DNA of 64,000 nucleotides from Timema cristinae (lineage: Eukaryota; Arthropoda; Insecta; Phasmatodea; Timematidae): contig JBCFYV010001001.1 in NCBI GenBank assembly GCA_039000515.1, positions 4,329,993-4,393,992 on the forward strand. Direction: 5' to 3'. Made by a program: the position numbers and the translations under genes. Shown here piece by piece: positions 23,254-31,439 of this stretch; within the stretch, counting starts at the first letter, position 1; every line of letters starts with the position of its first letter. The notes beneath the pieces were generated by a model that did not search any database, was not told the origin of the DNA, and saw only the letters and a list, made by a program, of their open reading frames with translations.

Positions 23254-24175
23254 ATGATTATGTGCAATGCATACATTATGAATAAAGATTCTTTCATTTA
23301 AGGAGATATGTCTGTATTTCTTGAATCTCTCATATATGTATTCAAGTACTTGAAGGTATTTATTTGTTAACATTTAATAAACCAAATAATTGTAAGAGGT
23401 GCTAGATACAATATTTAATTGTTGTATTCATCTGGTAACTACTTCCAATTGCATTTTCTTAAATATTTGTGAATTTATGTATGTGCAGGTTTGCTTTGGA
23501 CCTATACAAAAATATATTACTTGATGTCAATCTTCCATTTACAAATCCGTTCGGGAAGACCACAATGGTTGGATACAACCATCGACACAAGGTAAACTAA
23601 AGTATTTATCAAGAAAACATAATAAAAAATTAATGTATATAAATAAAAATATGTGAGCAATTTATTAGTAAGCATCTATACATATACACGGTACATTTGC
23701 TTGGGTTAAGCATGGGAAGTATTAAAATGTAAAACATTTAGAATGCAGCCAGTTTGAATTTAATTCCAGTTCCAAATCAGGTATACCAACAGTGTGACCT
23801 TTTAGTAAAGCTGCATAGCTTAGAGTGAAGAAGTTATTGTCCCTACTTTTCATTTATTTGTTGCCAAAACCACATATTCTAGTGTAGAAAGAAGGTAAGA
23901 AGAGCCTGCAGTTCCCTCACAGGTTGTAGCCTAGCTATGTAAGCACAATACAATCACTAGTCTCTTTTTCAATGATTTAACTTGTCATTAATGAATTTAA
24001 AATAATATCTGAAAATAAAACTTGTCTGTAACAGGAGCTGTACACATGGGACAGAGGGAATCAACTGACATACCCTATCAGGTATCACGAGATAGGTTAC
24101 AACCTGACCAAGGAGGAAAAGGGAGAGCCAGAGGCAAGCGCTCAAGTGCAGACTGATTTCCTGATATACCACTAG
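4086..24175 (+). CDS. colmedin/gliomedin/UNC-122-like Ig and olfactomedin domain protein (3' seven exons)
   Basis: This gene-level entry joins seven exons: 4086-4267, 4535-4643, 15348-15605, 16236-16455, 17512-17888, 23489-23591 and 24035-24175. All introns are GT-AG and the phases agree, except that exon 16236-16455 lacks one base. The product is the C-terminal part of an extracellular, probably membrane-anchored, adhesion protein. It has an I-set immunoglobulin domain over the first two exons, a cysteine-rich linker (CPPPEACPECHVPKEAKC) and a complete olfactomedin domain to the stop. Gliomedin and UNC-122 relatives cluster receptors or organise matrix at neural and muscle surfaces; the role here is inferred from the family. 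The start codon, signal anchor and any collagen repeat are not visible and presumably lie upstream. Introns of 10.7 and 5.6 kb are packed with transposons. Other olfactomedin proteins usually lack the adjacent Ig domain, which supports this assignment. Confidence 0.88.
4535..4643 (+). CDS. exon: second part of Ig I-set domain
   Basis: The acceptor is TCTTCTCTACAG and the donor TTTG|GTGAGA. The translation holds VHIQLNISKFENADIGQYHC, the classic D-x-G-x-Y-x-C of the Ig F strand, followed by IAKNDMGITKGIFTLF. It ends with one base (phase 1), completed by AG of the exon at 15348 to give Glu. Confidence 0.88.
4780..4915 (+). mobile_element. SINE fragment, second tRNA-like family
   Basis: The segment matches 63690-63850: a B-box-like GGGTTCAAT, then ATCATTGGTAAAATG, TTCACAGTGATGAATTAA and GGGGACTGGAT in the same order. 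It lacks the 'CACCGCGTCTTACTACCC' tail of the main SINE superfamily, so it is a separate family. It lies 137 bp into the intron that follows the Ig exon. Confidence 0.6.
5580..5885 (+). pseudogene. possible retrotransposon ORF1 (gag-like) remnant
   Basis: A basic 87-codon ORF covers 5616-5879. The overlapping frame near 5790-5880 contains VMDRSGKCGNTARHCSCRN, reminiscent of a broken CCHC zinc knuckle as found in ORF1 of R1-clade elements. An R1-like ORF2 remnant follows on the same strand at 7385, so this could be its ORF1 end. Similarity is weak and no other gag motif is visible. Confidence 0.3.
5886..7384. other. intronic sequence, no gene; 62-bp triplicate repeat inside
   Basis: This is intron of the Ig/olfactomedin gene. 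ORFs here are short and unrelated to known proteins. At about 6303-6475 three imperfect copies of a roughly 60-bp unit lie in tandem, each with ATAAATGAAAATTCCCAATA and ACACAAACATTAAT. The last copy is the most diverged. Confidence 0.5.
7385..10130 (+). pseudogene. decayed R1-clade non-LTR retrotransposon (ORF2)
   Basis: Collinear fragments on the plus strand outline an R1-type ORF2. At 7494-7835 comes an endonuclease-like C-terminal part (MTIIDHNLIEG). Near 8330-8376 is AEMKNKNAPGPDGIK, the conserved PGPDGI-type reverse-transcriptase motif. Near 8710-8760 is GIFLDI followed by a stop and FDNLWW-like coding. Near 9000 is YDLLIVVE (catalytic aspartates lost). Near 9730-9850 is YFIGRGPYSATLFERQ followed by GLCDCGRKATLEHVVLE, the Cys/His cluster at the R1 C-terminus. 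Many stops and frameshifts show it is dead. It sits in sense orientation in the 10.7-kb intron of the Ig/olfactomedin gene. Confidence 0.82.
10131..10914. other. probable 3' UTR of the R1-like element and anonymous intron sequence
   Basis: This stretch directly follows the retrotransposon ORF2 remnant. It is GC-richer than its surroundings up to about 10720, then returns to AT-rich intron. No coding potential was recognised. Where the element ends is not determinable without other copies. Confidence 0.35.
10915..11147 (-). mobile_element. tRNA-derived SINE, type A head, diverged copy
   Basis: On the minus strand it starts TACTTGGCGGTCTAGGGGTA (A-box region), then GTCAGACTTCTGTG and the B-box-like GGGTTCAAATCC. 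The body is shared with 27905-28185 and 52146-52380 (TTACCAAACTCTTCCTTCACC, GTGGTTCGGAACCCACTTT). The shared 3' tail is missing or unrecognisable, so this is a 3'-shortened or old copy. Confidence 0.75.
11543..11970 (+). mobile_element. two SINE copies in tandem (type C heads)
   Basis: A partial copy at about 11543-11670 shows GGCGTCACTCTCGCATTAGA and a perfect B box GAGTTCGAATCCC. A fuller copy at about 11725-11970 starts GTTTCGGTGGCCGCATAGTC, has a degraded B box (GATTGCAATCTCGG) and the GGTTTTCCACTCTCCCTC middle. It ends in the shared tail GCGTATAATCCGAACAGGTA, GTGAGACGCGGTGCT and (AAT)n. Confidence 0.72.
11971..13593. other. intronic sequence, no gene
   Basis: AT-rich intron with a G-run near 12068-12077 and an (AAT)n microsatellite at about 12522-12541. 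No coding exon, RNA gene or recognisable transposon was found. Confidence 0.5.
13594..14385. repeat. 80-bp minisatellite, about ten copies
   Basis: The unit begins CATCCAACACTATAGTTAAT and continues TCTCATCAAA, CTGGAGACAGA, TATAACAATAGCTAACAG and TAAAACGTTAACA. The period is exactly 80 bp. Diagnostic sites (ACT/AGTCTGG, GACTAT/GAATAT, AGCTAA/AGTTAA, AAGT/AGGT) vary together in blocks, so copies fall into classes and recent multi-unit duplication is likely. The array lies in the intron of the Ig/olfactomedin gene. Confidence 0.93.
14386..15347. other. intronic sequence, no gene
   Basis: Sequence between the 80-bp array and the linker exon. The polypyrimidine tract before 15348 (CCTTTGTTTGCAG) is the acceptor. 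No additional exon was recognised. Confidence 0.5.
15348..15605 (+). CDS. exon: Cys-rich linker and start of olfactomedin domain
   Basis: The acceptor is TTTGCAG and the likely donor CTGG|GTACAA. The reading starts EIDPQLATPPPVHVGAGQGV and has a proline-rich stretch. A cysteine cluster CPPPEACPECHVPKEAKCND is followed by GGIALFHLVGRMEIKPFA and NATYPGLPSRVL. The phase-1 end joins AC of the next exon to give the Asp of DCQLYAVGKP, the usual opening of the olfactomedin core. The donor choice (15605 rather than GTGCTG at 15599) is set by this phase. Confidence 0.85.
15635..15912. repeat. tandem repeat of about 70-80 bp, four imperfect copies, each with donor-like site
   Basis: Units contain CTTGCTTGGTTCCACTATGG, GGGCCATAGTGTAAT and TCAAGGTAAGACTGCTACC. 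Each unit carries a splice-donor-like AAGGTGAGA, AGGGTAAGA, AAGGTAATT or AAGGTAAGA. The array begins about 30 bp downstream of the real donor at 15606. Confidence 0.8.
16236..16455 (+). CDS. exon: olfactomedin domain, with an apparent 1-base deletion
   Basis: The acceptor is CTTGAAACAG and the donor TTCAAG|GTAGGC. The first frame reads DCQLYAVGKPVYHRNTEALY, then GSWMRDP, then a TGA at 16322-16324. From about 16315 the next frame continues the same domain: MPVMETLGEKLWVTKENDTY, HLFEYSNKTMFRRDIATKRY and KLDHPFK. The break falls in GACCCATG at 16310-16317 and one extra base would repair it. The exon is 220 bases; the flanking phases require 221. An assembly error or a rare allele is more likely than a dead gene, because all other exons are intact. 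Confidence 0.85.
16456..17511. other. intron with weak 40-bp tandem degenerate repeats
   Basis: Between about 16680 and 16900, three or four diverged units share CCTAAAGGCTTCATTGAACG, GCTCAAGG and TATTCTTAAA-like segments. The rest shows no recognisable feature. The acceptor before 17512 is GTAATTTCCAG. Confidence 0.45.
17512..17888 (+). CDS. exon: central olfactomedin domain
   Basis: The acceptor is GTAATTTCCAG and the donor ATTAG|GTGAGT. The translation runs GNAHVVYNGSFYYNERDKPR, then MLRFDLKSESYRQLDVPLL, YMDFSVDDNGLWVLYG, VVMKVDAYTMKIQYMWN and FGEMFIVCGVLYAVDSVKEK, ending NTKIR. NAHVVYNGSFYYN, DFSVDENGLWVIY and G.LY.VDS are hallmark olfactomedin blocks. The last about 20 bases plus the donor and early intron are the founder of the minisatellite that follows immediately. 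Confidence 0.95.
17867..18353. repeat. 51-bp minisatellite founded on the exon end and its splice donor (part 1)
   Basis: About ten units follow head to tail. The consensus is GCGTCAAAGAGAAGAACACC, AAGATTAGGTGAGTTGTAAT, ACTAGAGTTTA. The first unit is the genuine exon end (codons for S-V-K-E-K-N-T-K-I-R) and donor; later units are intronic copies. Variants at the donor position include GATTAGGCGAG, GATTATCTGAG and ATTCGATGAG. Variant units recur in the same order, so blocks of about three or four units were duplicated together. Confidence 0.9.
18354..18502 (-). mobile_element. SINE 3' tail with a long (TTA)n microsatellite, inside the minisatellite
   Basis: A pure (TTA)n run of about 70 bp leads into TAGCACCGCGTCTTACTACC, CGTTCGGGTTATACGCACTT and ACGCTAATG..GGTAGGGTGA. 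This is the tail of the shared-tail SINE superfamily in minus orientation, truncated before the tRNA-like head. Minisatellite sequence resumes directly after it. Confidence 0.8.
18503..18616. repeat. 51-bp minisatellite (part 2)
   Basis: Two to three more units, with GATTAGGTGAGTTGTAAT-like junctions (AATATTAGGTGAGTTG at about 18540). The array stops abruptly at GTTGGGATA, where the large transposon begins. Confidence 0.85.
19300..22510 (-). pseudogene. pogo/Tigger-family transposase, broken and split by a second element
   Basis: From 22500 downward the minus strand gives IPRKYKSKTQKPYKK, then a psq-type helix-turn-helix LRKATEKYGINYLVVYRHLK (frameshifted), then TSLSKSEEQILVYRLKTCAE and WGYP. 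After the insertion at 20608-22231 it resumes with KEFLDIKGK, LRFKNNLPGKEFIYSFLKRH, CQNIKKNRAAVSHKVINDYF, LCNDPGKKVITKRG, SVMFSDAGDDTIIPPYVVYK, ILIGNNLASHL and SIHITQPLNVAFFF. A Ser/Glu-rich tail follows to about 19300. The first catalytic DE is lost at a stop, and the two later acidic positions read Asn (IGNN, PLNV). The protein cannot be active. Confidence 0.85.
20608..22231. mobile_element. nested 1.6-kb TIR element with about 160-bp inverted ends and 10-bp target duplication
   Basis: TCTACAGGAT at 20598-20607 and again at 22232-22241 flank it. The left end is GGGGAGCTGAATTGTATCCA and the right end in reverse complement is GACGACTGAATTGTATCC. The arms stay about 85-90% identical for roughly 160 bp, through CATTCAGACATTTCTTAAA and CCACTTGTCTGATAGATGGC. 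GAATGGATACAA-type words recur about four times in each arm. The interior has no recognisable ORF, so it is non-autonomous. Removing it rejoins the host transposase reading WGYP..V. A target duplication of 9-10 bp suggests a Mutator-like family, but this is not proven. Confidence 0.85.
23018..23174. repeat. 51-bp minisatellite (part 3, right of the transposon)
   Basis: Units resume at TACTAGAGTTTAGTG and show AACACCAAGATTAAGTGAGT and TTATTAGGTGAGTTGTAAT. They are the same family as 17867-18353 but more diverged, with CAAAAAGGAACACC in place of CAAAGAGAAGAACACC. Confidence 0.85.
23186..23247 (+). mobile_element. 62-bp SINE tail-only insertion with 11-bp target duplication
   Basis: AATACTATGAT occurs at 23175-23185 and at 23248-23258. 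Between them lie only GTGCGTATAACCCGAATGGG, TAGTAATATGCGGTGCT and (AAT)n, the extreme 3' end of the shared-tail SINEs. This is a severely 5'-truncated retroposition product. Confidence 0.85.
23489..23591 (+). CDS. exon: olfactomedin domain
   Basis: The acceptor is TATGTATGTGCAG and the donor CACAAG|GTAAAC. The first base completes the Arg codon split at 17888. The translation reads FALDLYKNILLDVNLPFTNP followed by FGKTTMVGYNHRHK, the conserved block before the final olfactomedin strand. Confidence 0.93.
24035..24175 (+). CDS. terminal exon: end of olfactomedin domain and stop
   Basis: The acceptor is GTCTGTAACAG. The translation reads ELYTWDRGNQLTYPIRYHEI, then GYNLTKEEKGEPEASAQVQT and DFLIYH, then TAG at 24173-24175. 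The W-x-G-x-Q-x-x-Y-P-I-x-Y block closes the domain. The short hydrophilic tail has no membrane segment, so any anchor must be N-terminal. Confidence 0.93.
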   Translation, partial: ELYTWDRGNQLTYPIRYHEIGYNLTKEEKGEPEASAQVQTDFLIYH

Positions 24176-27100
24176 TACATTCCTGCAGTGTACAACACAT
24201 CGCTGTTGTTAGGGTTGGTCTGTACAACAGTAGTATTTGATCAGAAATAACACTTGACTACACACAGCTTTTTACAAAGCCATAAAGTAACTATTCCAAA
24301 GGACTATTAACATAATGACGTGCTGTATTGTGCTTATATTGAATACTTAAAACAATAATGTTGATTTAAATGTCTGTTGGTTGATATTGGGGAGGTATTT
24401 ATGTTTAAACCCCTACTTGGACCATTTTAGAAGTTTCACTAACACCATACTATTATTCATCATTGATACTGGAATCTATCTTGAGATAATATGTGTTTAT
24501 TATTATTATTAATTATTATTATTATTATTATTATTATTCAATTAAGATTATGATGTGTTAACATTGTTTAAAATTCTTTAGTTATTGTTGATGATTGTAT
24601 TGGAAATATATTGCTCTGTCCCCGACAATAAAGATAGCAAAGTAGAGTGGGAATAGAATAGCTATTGGCACGTTATATAAGAGTGTTATTTAAGGCTGTA
24701 AAACTATTAAAATATCCATAAATGGGATTGAGTATTTACAGAGTTATTGTCAAGATTATGTTCATTACGTTCGCTTTAGATATCTTGCAAAGAGACACGA
24801 ATAATGTTCACACTTATGAAACAAAAAAACATAAAGGCGAATTAGGTATGGTAAAGTCAACGTGTTCATAGGTAGCTGTCTTATAGAGATTGTAAAAATA
24901 AATTAGTCAAATATGACGTTTAATTATAATCCGTAATGCAACACAATAATGTTCAAATCTGCTTTCATTGGTCCAAAAAAGTAAAAATGGTTAGAAATTT
25001 TTGCTTTGATTCAATGTCCTTATATTAATCAAGTTTCCATGTCTAAAAACCACTTAGTGGTAAAGCATTGGCATGCTAAGTCAAAGTTATTAGGTTTGAT
25101 CCCACAACAAAATGCAATATTTCAATATACATTAAAATTTTTATCCTAACAATAGAAAAAAGTGTAGTTCCGAACTTCAATATAGAGAAACTTGCACATA
25201 AAAACACTCGGTACTTTTACTAGCCGTACACAGGTCATATTATCACAATATTGTACAAGTGTACTGGTTCTGAGTATTCATTGTTTGTTAGGTAACTTTA
25301 TCATTAATTTATATTTTCCTTATGGCCTGTCATGTTTGCTTTGTTATGTAAATTGACCAATGAGTCGTGATAGCTTGGACCACAATGGGAGGGAATTCAG
25401 TGCATTCATAAGTAAAAACCTCGTCACTCTCGTGTTAGATTGGATTGGTAGTGACGGGGAGATCGGGGTTTGAATCCCTGAGGGTATTTTTACTTAAACA
25501 GTTTCCCACTCTCCCTCCATGCGTGCTCATTTCATCTTAAATTTCTGCCTTTCTCCTTATCCAATCAGCATACCTAATTAATGTATACATGTAGCCTGAA
25601 TCATTAGTAAAATGTAGTGGGAAAAAAAGTAACTGCCAACAGTACTGAATTCGGGATAGTCTTACTTAGTTGGAACTAGAGTTATAGTTTTGGGGGAGTG
25701 TTGTTCCTAGAAATAGGCATTATATTGCAAATAGGGTTGACCGCCAACTATAATTTACTCGCCATTTAAACAAGATTCAATTTAGTGTTTGAGAGAAAGC
25801 AATTTAACTCCTTTCCTTAAGATGATTTTAAACTATTTTGTTAGTCTGGGTAGAAACTTTAAGATAGTAAAAGTAAATCTCTAAGTAACTACAATACATT
25901 TAACAACAAAATTTAATCAACACATTTTAAAATTGTCCAGACATTTATCAAATATTGCTATTTATATATAAAAATAAACCTTATTTAACTTATGATTTTT
26001 GTTATAACAATTCAAAATATGCAAAACAAATAATATAATAGATAAACGTTGCAATGCAGGCTGTTTATCTAATCATATTCACTAGAACAAGTGTGGTTTT
26101 AATATATATTGTATATTTGAGGTATGTAATAGTATTTAATCCACATGGCGTTACAATGTGTGTTGTAAAGAAGATTAAGTAGTAAATTTTAAATAATAAA
26201 ACAATCTTAACAACTTTTGATTAGCGTATTGCTTCGATTCTAAAACACGCTTCCCCCCCCCCTCCCCCCCATCTAAATGTTTCTTGGAATCAATGGTGTC
26301 TTAGAATAACAGTTCTTTATTTTACCAGCGTTCTCAATGGCTCTGAAGATGATATAGTATGTGATGATAAAGACAGTTCAAAAGAATCAGACTGATATTG
26401 ATTCAGAAAGAAGAGATGAATAACAAACCAGTACTTACTGATAAATAAGGTGATATTGATAAAAAATTGAATTCTGGAATGAAAATATTTCTTAGATATA
26501 GGGTGTTATAGCGTTTTCTTCTTCTTTGAGTCAAAGCTTTTTTTCTGTTGGTGATACTGAAAGATTGTGTGTCTTAAAATCAAATAAATATGATAGTATT
26601 GTAGAAATGAGTAGTCAAATTGTGAAACATTTAAAAAATGAAATCATTACCATTCAAAATTGTATTGCACATGTATTACGCTGTATTTGTGTTTAATAAT
26701 CTTGAATGCAGTTGAGTTTACATTGCAAATGTGTGTAACTACTTTAAATGTTTTGTATATTATTTCAAGTGAATAAAACCTTTGTTTTCATATTAGGATA
26801 GATACTTTTGTAGAGGCTGTAATAACAATGGGACCACAAATGTATGGTACAGTTCTACCTAAGCACAAGCTATGTACTTTAATTGTAGATTGGTGTGGTA
26901 ATTGAAAGTAGCTTTGAAAATTAACCACCGTTCTCAAATATTATAGCTAAATGAAAATTATTTGTTTGCAAATTCCCAGTTATTTGGAAACTAACCTGAA
27001 CCCACCACCAACCATTCTCTTTTTCCAAATACTTTACATGTCTGTAGCTAAGTATAAAAAGGCTGTTTTTTTGTGTTTCTTTGTTGTGAACAGAGTTTAA

Positions 27101-27840
27101 AAGACGCCATCCCATTATGCTAAAAAATATATACATCATTGCAATTCTTTTTATTTTATTAACAAACATTTGTAGAATTGTTTTTTTTATTATACCTTGT
27201 GTTGCATTTCAAAAAATTCCCAAGTTTAAATGGAACCCACCCCCCCCTCCCATTTGAAAACTTTCAACGTTTATATTTTCCAATCTGCTTGATGATTTTC
27301 TATTGATGTTGTACGGTGTTAGCAAGTTTTGTACCAATGTATCAATAAATGAAAGTTTGTAGTTACTTTTGCCTTTTCATTTAAGAGTGTGCCTGGTTCT
27401 TTTCGACATAATTTTGTCGTAAAGCTACAACAATTGAAGATGGTTCATAGATTTAAAACTGTGCACTGCATTCTGTTTAGATCTTGTATTTGTTGACATC
27501 AAGGTGTAGTTTTACAATTAAATGTCAGTTCAAGTTTGTTGACCCTATGGCCATAAGCCACTGGTCCAAGAGGTCAACAATGCTCATCTTATCCCCCCCC
27601 TCCCCTCATAGTTTCTCAAAACAAGCAACAAGCTGTGTTGTCATGGCAACCAATCCATAGATCCTCGATTATGCACCTTCTCAATCAAATAAACATTATA
27701 AGGGTGGCTTCCTCAGGTAGAGTCCGTGTTTATAAAGGGTCGTGTGAGGAATGAGAGAGGGGAGCTCTGAGAAAATGCACCCATGTTAGTGTGGATGTAT
27801 GAGAAGAACCACACAGATAAACAAACATGTGGGAATACCT
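24176..27840 (+). other. 3' UTR and intergenic sequence
   Basis: Sequence after the olfactomedin stop is AT-rich with no ORF of note. AATAAA candidates lie at about 24628, 26774 and 27343; which one ends the transcript cannot be told here. A (TTA)n run lies at about 24497-24538, and a C-rich tract at about 26253-26270. No second gene was recognised. Confidence 0.45.
25420..25615 (+). mobile_element. SINE, type C head, without recognisable tail
   Basis: It shows CGTCACTCTCGTGTTAGATT, GACGGGGAGATCGGGGTTTG (B-box region, GGTTTGAATCC) and CAGTTTCCCACTCTCCCTCC, collinear with 11725-11970. The 3' part is diverged. Confidence 0.65.
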
Positions 27841-27842
27841 GT

Positions 27843-28335
27843 TTCAGTGGCCTCATGGTCTAAGGTGTCACTCTTACAATAGATTAGGCTGCCAATAACA
27901 AGGATTATTATTATTTTTAGCACCGCGTCTTACTACCCGTTCGGGTTATACGCACTTACGCTAATGTGTAATGGTAGGGTGATTGTGAGATGAAATGGAG
28001 GACCTACAGTTTAACGTGGAATCCGAACCACAGTGGAGGCCTGGCATTCCCCACATTCACAAGATGTCTTGTCAGAGGTGAAGGAAGGGTTTGGTAATCA
28101 CATAAATCTGTGCCGGGACTGAGGATTGAACCCCGGCCGCCAGCACAGAAGTCCGACACCTTACCCCTAGACCGCCAGGTCACCGATAACAAGGAGATCA
28201 AGGTTCAAAGCCTGCTCGATTGTACCAAGGTTGGGTTTTCTTGAATGGTTTTTCCCTCTCCCAAGCAAATGCTGTTTCATTTAATCCAAATTTAAGCTTC
28301 TTCATCCCTGGCACATTAATGTAATTTGTACATAT
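27843..28335 (+). mobile_element. SINE (type C) interrupted by a second SINE
   Basis: The plus-strand head TTCAGTGGCCTCATGGTCTA, AGGTGTCACTCTTACAATAG runs to ATAACAAGGA. After the inner SINE it continues GATCAAGGTTCAAAGCCTG and GGTTTTTCCCTCTCCCAAGC. The inner element therefore inserted into a pre-existing SINE. Confidence 0.75.
27905..28185 (-). mobile_element. tRNA-derived SINE, type A, full-length, 10-bp target duplication
   Basis: The flanking duplication is ATAACAAGGA (27895-27904 and 28186-28195). Minus-strand reading: GGTGACCTGGCGGTCTAGGG, GTAAGG (A-box region), then B box CGGGGTTCAATCC, then a body with ACCCTTCCTTCACCTCTGAC and TTCGGATTCCACG. It ends in the shared tail GTATAACCCGAACGGGTAGT, AAGACGCGGTGCT and a TAATAATAAT end. 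This is the best type A reference copy in the window. Confidence 0.9.
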
Positions 28336-28339
28336 GTAT

Positions 28340-29930
28340 GCAACCCCAACGGGTAGAAAAAAAATGGAAACAATCCAAAGCGCAACAAGCAGATGTGACC
28401 CCTAGTCAATCCATTCCTACACTAGATTGACGTGTTAGACAATGCATCCACTGATTTGGGCCACAATCTGGAGAAATATCATCCATTATTTACTTCAGGG
28501 AAGGAGGTAGGGGTATGCAAACTAAAAGTTTAATACACAAAAAATTATTTTTATGGGGAGCCCATTTTCAGCCCCCAACATTTGGCATTTTATAAAAAGG
28601 TATTTTTTTATTTATTTAACATTAAGTTCATATAAAAAGTTATCAACGCTTCAAATAATACTTCATTGTGGAGTAATGTATAATTTATATTTACATTATT
28701 CATTAAACCAGCTAGGAATGTAAACACAATTATAATTTTTATTTCCGACATTGTGACATTATTTTCAAATTTTAAAATAATGGGCTTCATATTAAAATCA
28801 AACTGAACTAAAAATATACAAATAAAAAATATGATAAGCTAAGGTATGTGAATACTGTACACATGCCTTGAGTTATAAAAATTAAAGATTTTCCTCCTGG
28901 ATAGTGAATTTATGTCACCATTTTATAGCTCAGAGAATTTTTTAGATGTTTTAAACAGATAAAAGAAAGAAAGAAAATAGTGCGGTGGTGATCTTTATTC
29001 CCTTTACCTTGACCAAAAATTATCAAACTCACAGAATGATATAAAGAAAAAATGTGAAGTATTACAAAATGGTAGCCATTGTTGTCAATAACTTGAAATA
29101 TTGTTAAAATAACTAAACATTTTATATATTCAATTTTTTTATGATAATCGATTCACACAATAATACAAAAACTACATTTCATTAAATAATATGATATTCT
29201 CTAACTGTTCAATAAAGTACATTTATTTAAATAGTGGAATCAGTTTTAAAGGTGATATTTTCATGACAAAACAAAATAATTATGTTCTGTTAAATGACCC
29301 AAGGGCATTTTTTTTAAAATATTTATTTCTGATCTAAAAAGCAGAAGGTGATAAAAACAGACGATCAAAATACATGTATTACAGGTATCTTATTTACAGG
29401 TTTACTGTCTTAACCATAATCAATGTTTAAATTTCTTATTTAAAAAACTAAAATATCACACATAATAACAATTAGGTTAAGATAGCTCAAGAATGATAAA
29501 AAAAAATCCGTTAATGAACAAAAATTTCCAGTCTTATGAGTATTTTTAAGTGATATTAATAAATGGATCTAATCATAGTCACAAATTCAAAAGAGTGTCA
29601 ATTTACAATATTTATTTATAATACAAATGCGTACTTTCAGGTAAGACCACTTGCTAGTGCAGCTAAACATGATAGGAAAACCACTCATAATTAATAAATA
29701 CTTGGTCATATAGTTTAAATATTTTATTTTATTGTTAAATTTAAAATGCATCATAGCAATATAAATAAAGACAAACAAATTTCAAATTTGCTGCTTTTTA
29801 AAGTGAAATAACTGGAAATGTTACTAACATTGATTTATCTTAAAATGTAATCTTTAATTCTAGAAACAAAATAAAATATGTATTCAAAATCACAAACATA
29901 ACACCAAGATGTTTTACTTACATGGTCGGC
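28340..29930. other. intergenic, no gene
   Basis: Strongly AT-rich sequence with many short stop-dense frames and runs of A or T. No exon, RNA gene or recognisable element was found. Confidence 0.5.
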
Positions 29931-30690
29931 TTATGGAGTGATGTTGCCAGGGAGAGCTGGCTTGACGGGACTGTACTAGTAAACTGTTTCCTCCATTCTC
30001 GAGGGATGTAGCAAGCAAGAAAGGCTTGACAGGACTGTACTAGTAAACTGTTTCCTCCACTATAATGGGATGTTCCGGAGCCAAGAAAGGTTTGAAAGAC
30101 TGTACTAGTAAACTGTTTCCTCCACTTAATGGGATGTTCCGGAGCCAAGAAAGGTTTGAAAGACTGTACTAGTAAACTGTTTCCTCCACTCTAATGGGAT
30201 GTTCCGGAGCCAAGAAAGGTTTGAAAGACTGTACTAGTAAACTGTTTCCTCCACTCTAATGGATGTTCCGGAGCCAAGAAAGGTTTGAAAGACTGTACTA
30301 GTAAACTGTTTCCTCCACTCTAATGGATGTTCCGGAGCAAGAAAGGTTTGAAAGACTGTACTAGTAAACTGTTTCCTCCACTATAATGGGATGTTCCGGA
30401 GCCAAGAAAGGTTTGAAAGACTGTACTAGTAAACTGTTTCCTCCACTCTAATGGGATGTTCCGGAGCCAAGAAAGGTTTGAAAGACTGTACTAGTAAACT
30501 GTTTCCTCCACTCTAATGGGATGTTCCGGAGCCAAGAAAGGTTTGAAAGACTGTACTAGTAAACTGTTTCCTCCACTCTAATGGGATGTTCCGGAGCCAA
30601 GAAAGGTTTGAAAGACTGTACTAGTAAACTGTTTCCCCCACTCTAATGGATGTTCCGGAGCCAAGAAAGGTTTGACAGGACTGTTGTGAC
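29931..30690. repeat. 65-bp minisatellite, about eleven copies
   Basis: The unit contains CTGTACTAGTAAACTGTTTC, CTCCACTCTAATGGGATGTT and CCGGAGCCAAGAAAGGTTTG. The first two or three copies are more diverged (GGCTTGACGGGACTG), while central copies are nearly identical, differing by GG/G after AAT and a few indels. Long frames across it on the minus strand are by-products of the periodicity. Confidence 0.93.
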
Positions 30691-31439
30691 AAGCTTGATT
30701 TATAAAGCTAGTAAACATACATTCGTTCGCTACATTATTTTGTGTGTGTTTGATCAAAATGAATAATGTGGGAGGAAGGCGACCGCTAACTTTAAAAGAC
30801 CTTTTGAGCTGGTATCTCCCTGGCAGTAAATGACAAGACACTTGTTTATTTTACTATAAAATGTATTGTGTTGCATTGAGAGAATACCCTTTACTCAAGT
30901 TTCTCAAATTTTCTTGATGTTCTCTTCCACGGGCACCTGGGCAATTCATATATATTATTAAGACATTTTATCATCAACTCTATTTACATAGAAAGTCCTC
31001 TCTCCTCTAATCAATATACATCCTGTTGTCATAAAATACAAACCCTCTAAAACAAGTGAGGCCATGATATTTTCACTACACTGACAACGGAGTAAGAGTG
31101 AATGTTAAACAAAGAGTTTGTGTCATATTATATGATTTACAGTTTAAACACTATAGACTTCTTTGGAATGGTGTCTACATCATGTCTGTCACCTATTTAC
31201 AATGTTCAATACGTAGCAATGTAGAAATATTTTCCATTGAATGAAATTGACAAATATATCTAAGCACTTGTGTATATGAATAAACACTTCATAGTTTGGC
31301 AGTGATAGTTTGCATGAACATACATCACAGTCTTATTTTTTATCACATAACTTAAGCTTAATTTGTTGCTGAAATCTCATTTCCTAAAACAGCACCACAA
31401 TAAATGTTTATATATTCATGGCACTATTCAGAGTAATTC
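30691..31439. other. intergenic, no gene
   Basis: AT-rich spacer between two tandem arrays. No coding or RNA feature recognised. Confidence 0.45.

Noticed and set aside
29918..30841. Minus-strand ORFs across the 65-bp array
   Set aside because: They are by-products of a tandem repeat with no protein similarity.
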